A program made the position numbers and the translations under genes. A DNA stretch of 64,000 nucleotides from Diadema setosum (taxonomy: Eukaryota > Echinodermata > Echinoidea > Diadematoida > Diadematidae): contig CM067075.1 of the NCBI GenBank assembly GCA_033980235.1, positions 2,965,148-3,029,147 of the forward strand, in the 5' to 3' direction. Each line of letters starts with the position of its first letter. The first letter of the stretch is position 1. Positions 11,706-22,149 of the stretch are shown in pieces. The notes below the pieces were generated by a model. It worked only from the letters and a program-made list of their open reading frames with translations, was not told the origin of the DNA and ran no database searches.

Positions 11706-12893
11706 CCGACTTTTATTTTGCAGTGTATATCAAGCATCCAAAACAAAAACCATCCTGGAGGAGAGTGAGGTACGTCGCTCTGTAAAAGCCTATCCATTTT
11801 GCGATCCACGAAAAAATAATATCACTGGAACAACCTTTTTCTTTCTCTTTCTCTTGATAATGAGCAATAATGATTTACAGCACGAGAGATACTTAGTGGT
11901 TGATCGTGGAAAAGACATTGAGAACAGACAGGTAGTTTGTCATTGTCCGAGATATGAATAATTGACTAGTGTGTACTCGTGTTTTTCTTCTTGGTTTCAC
12001 TTTTGGCTTGTTTGTTACTTTGATTTGTTTTTGAATACCTACGCTATCCCTCGATAGGTTTATGAAAGAATATGGTTCGCTAACAAGAATAATACACTAT
12101 CCGGAAGCGGAGACCTATAACGCCGAGGATATTAGCGACATGGCGTGACACTTGGACGGATGCAGGTAATGTGAAGTACGTGCAAATTAAGCTCTTATTA
12201 TACATTCTCGTAAAAATTTGTATACTCAATTTAGTATCTTTACGGACAGATATAAACAAACTAGGGCCTACATGTCTATATACAAAGGATTGACTTATTA
12301 TATTGACGTACATACTGTATACATTGTACTCATTTTGGTGTCAATGTTATCAGTATCGTTATAAAAATAAAATTGTAGTTCTATAATGGGGTGCAGATGT
12401 GTACCATTGGGGTGGTTTGTATAGAAACAAGTGTCTGTAGGTCTACCCCTAGAGGTCCATACTTGTACTCTTATCTTTTAGTATGTAGAGTGTGTATATT
12501 TAGTGTACACGTGTCTGTTTTAGTGTACACTGGCATGGATGTTGGTAAAATGTGAATACAGCTTGTACGTGCAAACCGAGCCCTTTTACAGTCCCATAGG
12601 CCCTACCCAGTCTAAAATCATTTAGGACGGATACAAACTATATATGCAAAGGATTTGTTTATCATATCAAGGTACATACAATTATACTCATTTCGGTGTC
12701 GATGCCATTAGTATCGTTATAAAAAAAAAAATGATATTACAGTTCTAGTACTGTAGGGACCTACACAAAAGATGAAAGAAAAGATTGTAAAATGCATTAC
12801 CAATTTTTCAACGCGTTATCTGAAACCCTGAAGAGGTGTGATGTGTTGAAAATTATAATTGCAACCAATGAAATACATTTGAAATTAAATGCA

Positions 12894-12929
<36 letters not shown>

Positions 12930-13399
12930 CAATCTTTGAGATAAGGTTGGGTGTCTGCTGACGGTCGGACATTTCTCCCACAATAAAAACTTTGCATTTT
13001 GTTTTTCTGACAGCAAAGATCTAGCCTCACTGTTTTTGTGTTTTGTTGTGCTGTACTTGGTGTTTACAAAAGACAAGCCGTCGCCCTGTTTAAAAATTAA
13101 TGTTTCAAAATAGTTGAATATTTCAATTCAGGGAGTCATAATGTTGCACGTACTTCTGCAACTACTTCAATGCCTGCAAGTGATTAGTTGTTTTCCGTTA
13201 TGGTATCTGCCGATTTAGTACGGGAAAGTCTTCCAACTTAAATTAATCGCATACCTCTTCAAGAAACGCGGTCCTGATCTGCGAGCTGAAATCAGCTCAA
13301 GATATGAACTCTCAAACGTAACATATCAGGTTTAGACGAGTTGTTTCAAGATAACACTGACGCAGGCCTGTACATCCAGATAAAGATAGCTATGAAATT
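11706..13399. other. No gene seen
   Basis: A diverged tandem pair is visible: 12230-12370 and 12640-12745 share TATCAGTATCGTTATAAAA-type and GGATACAAACTATATATGCA-type words. Otherwise unremarkable AT-rich DNA. Confidence 0.4.
12898..12925. repeat. TA microsatellite
   Basis: AT/TA dinucleotide run ending in ACATAC. Confidence 0.95.
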
Positions 13400-13553
13400 A
13401 GGGTCCCGTTTCATAAAAATTGTTATCAGTAACAGCTGCCACATTTCTATGACATAACATTTGCTCTCAGCCAATCAGATGCAAGGATTTCAGTATCTTA
13501 TTACAACTTTTGTAACTTGTTGATATACCAAGTTTTATGAAACGGGGCTCAGA
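13400..13553. repeat. Short MITE with GTTTCATAAAA ends
   Basis: GGGTCCCGTTTCATAAAA at the left and TTTTATGAAACGGGGCTC at the right form imperfect inverted ends of a non-coding element of about 150 bp. Confidence 0.75.
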
Positions 13554-13792
13554 TTTACGTTAGCAATGTTTGGTGGTCATATTAAATCTTTTGACTCAAC
13601 TCCTTTCTTCGGTGTGAGATTGTATACTAGTATCACGCCAATCGCTTCTATTTTTTCCATATATCTCCCTTCTAAATCAAGACCATAATTCGATATTAAT
13701 CAATGAATTACCATCAAAAATGAGTGGTGGTACAAGTTCTCGAATCCCTTTCACAGTTTCTTCAGTCTCCTTTATAGAGAAAATTTAAAGTA

Positions 13793-13932
13793 CAAAATAC
13801 GAGATAATCCAATACGGATGACGTCACATGTGTGATCAGGACAGATTCTCTCAGCTGTATACAGAATACAAGATACTCCAAAGGTGACGTCACCAATACG
13901 TGAATCGAGACAGATTTTCTGAATACACAGGT
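13793..13932. repeat. Two diverged tandem units, each with a perfect CRE
   Basis: Units of about 66-70 bp share AATAC-AGAT-A-TCCAA, TGACGTCA and GACAGATT. The octamer TGACGTCA occurs at 13819-13826 and 13885-13892. Confidence 0.75.
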
Positions 13933-14539
13933 CGACACCATTGTTATATTGAAGTGGACATATCACTTTTAGGACTATCGCTAGTCGTTGATGATGACGT
14001 GTTTATTACAGCGAGACGTCGCAATAAATAAATACTAGTAAATAAAAAGTACATTTAAAGTGTCACAGCTTTTCTATTTTTACCAGATACCAGGTCATTG
14101 ATTTCCTGTAGATAAGTTTATCTGTACTCGGCGCAAGAAGCACAAACAGAAAACCCAAACAGAGTACAGATCTGGTATAGTGTATTGAAACTAAATATAG
14201 ACTCAACAACACAATAACCTCACGTAAATGCAAAGGATAACCGGTAGTCGGAATGGTGTGCGTAGGTACAGGTGTATGGTGGGTAGGATGAGTGATACCA
14301 TGGTTGTGGTCTGCGGAGAATGGGGGTGTTCACCTTCAGTCAATAGGCCTAGATATTATCGTTTTGGCTCACAGCCAGAAGCAAGTCCCCCGTATCCTTT
14401 CCCACAGGCATTCCAGGTCACTGTCACGACCATTCAGCAGATGGCTGCATGGTACATCGATTCCTTCCGTTCCCCGTCCCCCCCGTCCCCCCCCCCCCCT
14501 CCGCCCCGCCACACAAACTTCTAAGAACACAGAGACAGT

Positions 14540-14540
<1 letters not shown>

Positions 14541-14579
<39 letters not shown>

Positions 14580-14580
14580 T
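14541..14580. repeat. GT microsatellite
   Basis: GT dinucleotides after a C-rich stretch; explains the Cys-Val frames. Confidence 0.95.
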
Positions 14581-15663
14581 TGCTTCCTACTGAATGAAAT
14601 AGGACATTTGGAAGTATACTGTTATCAAGGAGGTACTAGGCGGGCTGCTATATAACACAAGAAATGTTTGTAGAAAGTGTCTACATGTTCATTATGATTA
14701 TCGTGCTCAACATTAGTTTCATTTTCTTCACACCCCCAAGCATGCATAGACATAATAAAAATATGTTAACATACACATACACACTAACACGCGCACACAC
14801 ACAAATGACAAGTGAGAGATGCATACATGTATCATATCATATTGATCATATATACAGCTTGGCTCGACATTAATTAGTGGTGGCCCAGTGGCCCTGGGCC
14901 ACTAAAAATTGATGCCGGGCCAGCGAATTTCAAAAATTTGGTGGCCTGATAGGGCAACTAAGTTCCTCAGTATCAACCTTAACAATGAACCTGTTCTACT
15001 TGATAAAGACATGATGGTTTAAATGTACATTTTCCCCATTTTGGTACCTTGCCTCTATGCTCTCTGGAGATCCCTGGGGCAGGGTGGGGGTGGAGTGATT
15101 TTAGCCAAATTTATAATTTTTTTGATATACATGTATTGAGTTTACCCCTTTGGCTCCACCAGGAACAATTTTTTACCCCCAAACATTTCACGCACCTAAT
15201 TTGGCAATCATGATGCCAACGTCTCAAACAAATCATATTTTCCACAGTAAAAGAGTATCTAAATACGATACATGTTTAATTTGGTTCTGGTTTTGGATCT
15301 GGAAAATAAACTTTCTTTAAAGTCTATCCACTTTTGATTCTCTGGTCACTTAGCCCCCGTAAAAGCCAGCTGCAAGATCTATGCAACTTTGGTTCCCTCA
15401 GCCCGAACAATAATTCCTACCAAGTTTTGTTGAAATCAGACCATGGGTTTTGAAGAAGGCAATGGAAATGATCAAAGTTCACAGATGAGAGATGATACAT
15501 GATGAAAGACTCACAGCTGATGATGGAGTAAAAGGGAATGCAAAATCTTACTTGAGCCTTTGAAAAGCTCAGGGGGACCTACAATGAAACAAAAGAAGTC
15601 AAATACAGCAAACAATGAAATAAATAGCATTCTGGGTCAATCATATCTTTTTGACAATCAGTT

Positions 15664-15664
15664 G

Positions 15665-15701
<37 letters not shown>
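15664..15701. repeat. Compound GT/TA microsatellite
   Basis: GT repeats pass directly into TA repeats. Confidence 0.95.
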
Positions 15702-16244
15702 CCGGTAGGTTTAATAGCTCATTTGGCTCTCATCACCACTGGCAGAAAGTTGTGAATACCAAAGAGAGAGAGATGAAAGACAGGTGCGTAAGTAGGCATC
15801 TCAATCATTTCATCACCTTCTAGTATCTAATTCCAACCATTTAAAAGGGGGTCTCTGCTGCCTACTTGTTCTAACATCTGTGACATATGTCTACAAGGAC
15901 CCACGATGTCCGACAATTGTCCCTTGTTTTGATTGATGATTATTGGCTCTGGTACAATTCACGGTCTTTGGTCCATATGGTCCATTTCAACTTTGGCCAG
16001 GTTCCACCGAGTGGGTCCTGATGGAAGTAAAAGGTTCCACAGACCTTTCTGTGGGTCCTTTCCACAGGAGCATTCTTTGCACCTGTGTCTCTACATTTCA
16101 AGCCAACCTTAAAGAGCAGAGAGTTTGATATCACTAATAGATGCTTTTCAAGGTCTCATGCTTCAGAGCTGTCACAACTTTGCTCCAGGAAATAATTCAC
16201 AGAATCTGAAAGGATCAATGAGAGAACTTCCTGAGCGACACTTG

Positions 16245-16760
16245 AAATTGAAAATGCATAAGTATAGATGTGAATAGATTGGGGGTTCTCTATGGTATCA
16301 TTAGAAGGGGGGGGGGGACTTTAGAAAGGTGCAAAGATCTTGCACAGCATAGCCAAGAGTTCTCATTGGTTGAAAATATGAATTCTATAAAAAAAGAAAA
16401 AGAAAAAGGGTCTCTGATCTACATTTCCTCTTGAATGATGAACTAGCTGCATTGATTTAGGTGACCATATAAAAGGGGAAAGTTTGGGTTCCCTGTGGTA
16501 CCATTTAAGAAGGAGGGGGGGGGGGGGAGGGAAGCTTAAAAAGTTGCAAAGATCTCACACCCTCATTGTGGAAGGTCTCATTGGAGGAAAGTGTGAACTC
16601 TGTAAAAATAGGTCTGTGATACAATCTCTGCTTGAAGGAGCTGTTACACTGATTTAGGTGACAGTATTAAGGGTAAAAGGGTCAGTTACCTCTCATAGTT
16701 ACAATGCATTGAGTAACATTTGAAATTGAAAATGCATCAAGGTCTAGATGTGAACAGGTT
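16245..16760. repeat. Diverged tandem repeat, about 240-bp unit, two copies
   Basis: Recurring order: TGAAATTGAAAATGCAT, GTTC-CT-TGGTA, a G run, then TTGCAAAGATCT, then TGATTTAGGTGAC. Each unit carries its own poly-G run (16307-16318 and 16516-16530). Confidence 0.6.
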
Positions 16761-17739
16761 GGAGTGCCCTGGGGGCTGGAAATTTCCTCCTGCTTTTTCT
16801 CTTTGAGGCCAATTACATTTTATTTCTCAAAGTTAATGTGTGTGTGGGGGGGGGGGGAGGGGTGCAGGTGTTTCACGTAAGTCTCCATTTATCATTGATA
16901 TGTCACGCAGTATTCATATTACTGGTTGATTGTGCATTAAATGAAAAGAAAAATTGCAACAGATTTTCATTTATATCTACACCATGGACAAAAATGACAG
17001 CATCGTTTAATCTGATAAGGCAAGTGTTACGTGTATTAAATTTATTTGACTGATTCTAACATGGTGATTGAAATAATGACACAAAATACAATGTGCATTG
17101 AAACAAAAAGCTTTAAGCTGTTACCTCTATGTGTTTCCTTTTATTTTGTCACAAAGACTCTCTGATTATTTTCCACCATCCAAATAAAACACTACCAGCA
17201 CATCCCTCATTTCAAAGAGTGCATGAGTGTTTACAGTGATGTATGAAGGCAAAATGAAGGTGACAAACAAGCTATGCTGAGATTTGAACCCAAGCCCTTC
17301 TCATAAAAATGCAGTGTGTAGTGGTAAATGCCTTGGTAGTAAACACGCTCCTTGTCTTTCGCTCTTTTACCTTGGTGCAGTTAAAATTCATGTTTGTTTT
17401 GAATTTCATTGCTGCAAGACTATTCAATATATACGTTAAAAAACATTCTGGGTTTAAATGATGAGTTTCTATGATTCTACTCCGATACCCACTGATGGAG
17501 GCTGTGAAGATAACATTCACATCTGATATGCATGATATGATAAAGTGAACTTGAACTTCCAAAGCCCAATGCTTTTTCTGATCTCAGCAGATAATCTAAT
17601 CTCAATGGATAACCTGGTATCAACAGATAATCTGATATCAACTGATGCCAATTACATATACTGACAAATGTGTACACAAATCACAATAACAAAGAAGATA
17701 TATTAACAAATTTTTTTCTTTCATTTCTTTATCTTACAG

Positions 17740-18175
17740 AGTTCACACCTTTGTTTGCATGCCAGACATAATCATTTTCATTATAAGAGTCCTTTTGACC
17801 ATGATTGGGAGGTGAGAATGAGTCGCCATATACTTGTGCGTGGTGCTCACAACATCACGTTTTCTTCCCGACAATCTGCTGGAAAATGTGCGCATGTCTG
17901 CATTAGATTGTGCGTGGTAAGATGGCGGCTCACGTACGAGCGTCAGCTTCATTATGTTTGTACAGCGTGAACGGGCCAATGAGATATCCAGATATTTAAC
18001 TACATGTATAGAAATCAGTGGTTTTGACCCAGGAAGAACTTCTCTGAACCAGCTCCATAAGGTATACAGGGATGCCAGCAAGTTGAGATTTCCTTTCCTT
18101 ACCACATTTGGAGGGCTCCCTCTGGTGTTCCTGCAGAGAAAGGAGGTGTACATCAATTATGTTTGCTTTACATAG
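17740..18175 (+). CDS. Two phase-compatible exon-like segments, unidentified protein fragment
   Basis: Segment one (17740-17811) follows a strong pyrimidine-rich acceptor (ATCTTACAG), is open for 24 codons, includes HYKSPFDHDWE, and ends at a GAG|GTGAGA donor in phase 0. Segment two begins after TTGTACAG at 17966, also phase 0, and is open for 69 codons to a TAG at 18173. It includes ERANEISRYL and FPFLTTFGGLPLVFLQRK. The join is therefore consistent over a 154-nt intron. I do not recognise the product. The minus strand is also largely open here, which weakens the case. A MITE follows at once and supplies an AATAAA at 18270. Confidence 0.3.
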
Positions 18176-18215
18176 TGTATATAATTCAGCTATGAATACT
18201 TTTGGAACATGTAAA

Positions 18216-18405
18216 ACTGTAAAAGTGGACATTTTCCTGTATTTGTGTGTTTTTGAATCCATGGAATCAAAATAAATTAGTAATATATCTGACTAGCCAA
18301 AAAAAAAAAAAAAAAAATGCTTGCTTCAATTTTTGCGGTAGTTTTGTGTGACGCAAAATGCGTGAAAATTTCCATAACACAAAAATTCAACTTTCACAAC
18401 ATTAT
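18216..18405. repeat. Family C MITE (GTAAAAGTGG), diverged
   Basis: ACTGTAAAAGTGGACATTTT, then CCATGGAATCAA, an A18 tract, then TTTTTGCGGTAG and GCGTGAAAATTTCC. The order matches the intact copy at 37663. Confidence 0.65.
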
Positions 18406-18719
18406 AGCAGAACAATATTCCTACCTTTACAGAGAGGTCTGTCTATTCAGCAAAGGCAGGTAGGTAGACATGTGGATAAAAAGTGATGGGACAGACTCGA
18501 TGCCTAGTTAGCAAATGGGAGGTTAATTACAGTATCTAACTTAAGTTATTCCATCTTGAAATTTTGACACTAAAAAATGAAAACAAAAATCAAATTCAGT
18601 TACATATAAAGTTACAAGATACAGTCAAGAAAGTTTCATGAATCATCCAAGAGATAATTTACAGTTACGCATTCAGAAATATATTATGCACTCGTACAGC
18701 ATCGTTTATTACATTTTAA

Positions 18720-18961
18720 GACATCCAAAAACAATTTAAAACAGAGTGATTGTTAGAAAAGGTGGGTCCCACCTTTTATTAGGTTCGCTCTGTTTTAAAT
18801 ATCTTAGCCATTTCAAAACCAATTTTCATCAAATACGTAAATATTGAATTTCTCTTGGAATCACTATTCTTTCACATTTCATAAGATATTTCTCATTTTC
18901 TCATCAAGAAATGCTAGAAACTTGAAGTTAGGTCTCAACCAAAACTATATGATCCCTTTAA
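18720..18961. repeat. Family A MITE, right half
   Basis: Contains GGGTCCCACCTTTTATTAGG, AACCAATTTTCATCAAAT and the end ATATGATCCCTTTAA. The left half is missing. Confidence 0.75.
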
Positions 18962-20743
18962 GTGATTGGGCACACAACAGGAAAAATAAAAGCAGATGCA
19001 GACAAACCTCAGACGGTTAAAAACCTTTGGTCTCTAATACCCGACATGTGGCTGTTCATCACCCCCTTCCATAGTTCTTTCCAAGTGATAGAGTGTATGT
19101 GGGTGTGGTTTGAGATAAATGAGAATTGAGATGGTTGGGGTGTATTCTGCTCGTTAGGTGAAATTCCTTCAGTCACGGCAACTTTCATCTATTCAACTAC
19201 TCTACAGTTTGCTTCAGCTTACCCTTATATCATCAGCCCACGTCTCATCACTAGAAGAGTTATGTCAAACAGCGAATCATTCCCATGGCGTCTGCACAGT
19301 TAAAAGTCAGCGCCCACTCCCCCATTCCTATAAACTCCTCCCACATACAGACATTAATGTTAAAGGTAAGAAAAGGTTATTTGTTCTAACATTTTGTCTC
19401 CTTAGATATTTGTTTCGTGATGTAATGAGTGAAATCGACAGTACTTCAGCCTCCACGAAGGCTACTGCACTCCATCTGAGAACGATTCCCACCAAACCTG
19501 ATCAGAATGTTTGTCAAAAGACAACAGTGACAGAGTTAATTTTATCAATGGAGGAATCCCAGAAAATGGCATGGAATCTGTCATCTTATATGTTACTGTA
19601 GTATCCTAATCTCAAACTAGAAAAGTGTTCTAGTCGATTTGGAGATCTAGATGTATACAATTTGGACTCACTACACCACATGTGCTGCAAAAAAAAAAAA
19701 AGAAAGAGAGAGAAACTACAACAACAACAACCCTCAACTAGGTTACGAGACCTACAGATATCCAGATGGACCTAAACGGAAGCCATTTTGTCACTGAGGG
19801 TCCAAATGGTATGACTTTTGTATCTCGACTATAAATTCTGTGAGGAAACACGTGTTCTCAGCCCCACTAGGCCCACTGGGCACGACTATTACTCATCAAT
19901 GAGATGCCCGCATCTCTACACCTGCTCTGGAATTGCAAGATTTCAGAGTCCACCATAAATTGTGGCTCCAAAAGAATCTGCTCTGTGAAATCCAAGTAAT
20001 CTTTCCCCAATGAATTGCCCGCGGTCTAAATTTGTCACAACGTGACGCGACAGAGCATTTTGGACCAAACTGAACAAGGTAATGTATCATTTCTTTCTTA
20101 ATAACTTTACGTCAGATGTAGGTTATAAGCTGCCAAGTGTGAATTATGGCAATCTTCATCTACACATATAAGTGCCTTTTATGACAACCTGTCCTGCAGG
20201 TGACCAAAAGAAAAAAAAAGCATGTCACATGATTAATCCCAGTCTACAAACTACACCACTCATTCCCACCATGTTCTTTCACATTTTGATTTTGATTTTT
20301 TTTTTTAAAGATAAAATCAATTTCAATAGACACTGAATCCTGGAAGACGTTTACTTTTCTCCCAGAAATGGAAGTGCGAGGAAAACTGAGGAAGAATCAC
20401 TGTGATCAGTTCTATTAATATCATTATCAATTTGATTTTCATTACAATTTTGATATTGAAGTGATTCATAACTCATGAACACTTGGCAAATTTCAAAATT
20501 CAGTAACTTTCTCTATCACAAATTATGCAAAATTGTTTGCTCATACAGATCAAGGATTTACATCTTAACCACAAAATCGCATGTGTGTTGAATTTCCATG
20601 AGAATTTTTCTGTCCTCTTTGTTTTATTTTTCTGCACTAATCAAAGAAACTTCTTTTTGCTTTTGCTAATTTGGGGCACTGCCAATTGGGCAGGTGTGTT
20701 TGTGCACAGATATAATTGGTGCAGGAGAGAAGAATTGATCTTT

Positions 20744-21000
20744 TATATGAAGAGTTTGTTTGCAAAAACCGATAAGTCCATATTTGCCAAATGGAGATAT
20801 TTGCGATTAAAGGTCAAGAAAAATAAGGAGAATAATAAGAAAATATTTGCTTCTTTTGACCATAACTTTAAAAATATACCTTTATATGTAGTGACCAATA
20901 TATCATTTAAAAGGTATTATTTTGTACTTTATGACAGAGATCGTACTTCAAAATCTTCAAAAATGGACTTATCGGTTTTTGCAAACAAACCCTTCATATA
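20744..21000. repeat. MITE with 38-bp terminal inverted repeats
   Basis: Ends 20744-20781 and 20963-21000 are inverted copies with one mismatch (core GCAAAAACCGATAAGTCCAT). TA flanks suggest a TA target as in mariner-type elements. A 163-codon open frame runs through the element and its flank, but it has no coding character. Confidence 0.85.
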
Positions 21001-21058
21001 TAGCTTCCCTTGCTGAAATGAATGAGCTGCAGTTTTGTTCTGGACTGATAAAATACCT

Positions 21059-21517
21059 TTAAAGGGGCATTCCAGATGATTTTCATAATTTCACATCATA
21101 TAGTACATAAAGCTCCATGTATAGATTTATGGAATTTATTGTGGTCTTTGAGCATAGAAACCAATACTCTGGAAAATCTACAACAAATTACACTGAACAG
21201 TTTTGATGACATAGAGCCTCGCATATTTCAGAAATGTAGTAGTATAACCATTACAATACTGCTTGATTGACAAGTTCACCTGTGTACAAGTTAGGCACAC
21301 CTTCTTCTTTTGTTCCGTTTCCTTGAGCCCCAACTCATGCATTCTTATGGTGAGGCTGCCATGTCATCATCCTTGTTCATGGCAATTTGTTATAAATTTT
21401 GAAAACATTCTTATTCCTCATCCCATCACTACAAGTTCTGAAACTCTGTCCTCAGTACAAGTAATTTATTGTTGTTCAAATGTGCAAATCTGAAAATCAT
21501 CCGGAGGTCTCCTTTAA
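21059..21517. repeat. TTAA-bordered MITE, 459 bp
   Basis: TTAAAGGGGCATTCCAGATG at the left and CATCCGGAGGTCTCCTTTAA at the right; the first and last 28 bp are imperfect inverted repeats that include GATGATTTTCA. Confidence 0.7.
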
Positions 21518-21735
21518 GATAGGCAGTTGGTTCCATTCTGGTATCATGCGTATAGTAATGAATTAAAATTTATGGCAGATTTTATCTTGCTGGTATTGGG
21601 TTTGATACATAAGAGATTCCTTTCAGACATGTACTGAGCAAACCACACCAAGAAGGCAAGGACGACCGCCTAATTATAATAGCATATTTATGTACTTATC
21701 ATGTCTCACCTACTTTAATCCCTTTATATGGACAA

Positions 21736-22043
21736 TTAAAGAGCATACAATTCTAAAAGAATTCAAATTTTATTTGATGAAAATTGGTTTTGAAATGGCC
21801 GAGATACCCCAAAACCAAGTAAAACAAAGTGGTCCTATCAAAAGCTGGGTGCCACCTTTAATTAGGGATTCTTTGTTTCTGGATATCTCAGCCATTTCAT
21901 GACCAATTTTCACCAAATAAACTTTGAATTCCTCTTAGAATTGTATGTTCTTTCGTATTTCAGAAGAGATTTCTCGTTATCTCGTTATTCATGACATGTA
22001 TACTTTGTACTATGTTTTGATTTTCGTTGATTGGAAATAAACT

Positions 22044-22080
<37 letters not shown>

Positions 22081-22143
22081 CTCACAAAACAAAAGTTGTA
22101 AACCTGAAGCTGCATCTTGACCAAAACTATCCTATCCCTTTAA
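21736..22143. repeat. Family A MITE with a nested LINE-tail insertion
   Basis: Matches family A from AGAGCATACAATTCTAA to CCTATCCCTTTAA but is split by a foreign 96-bp piece at 21984-22078. Confidence 0.8.
21984..22080 (+). mobile_element. Short retroelement tail with (TGAT)n end
   Basis: GGAAATAAACTATGATTGATTG followed by repeated ATTG units is typical of a 3' end of a non-LTR element, here strongly 5'-truncated. ATCTC is present on both sides (21979-21983 and 22079-22083), a possible target duplication. Confidence 0.55.
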
Positions 22144-22149
22144 AAAGCA

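Noticed and set aside
14877..14950. Hairpin GTGGCCCA/TGGGCCAC as a regulatory RNA
   Set aside because: It is a short repeat-like hairpin with no supporting context.
17740..18317. Processed retrocopy with AATAAA and an A18 tail
   Set aside because: The AATAAA and A tract fall inside a diverged family C MITE whose order matches 37663-37873, so the A tract is not an mRNA tail. No target duplication was found.
19158..19601. 147-codon open frame on the plus strand
   Set aside because: It begins at GTG, lacks recognisable motifs and has no convincing splice or Kozak context. It is probably chance.
20525..21016. 163-codon open frame
   Set aside because: It spans a MITE and its terminal repeat; the composition follows AT-rich DNA.
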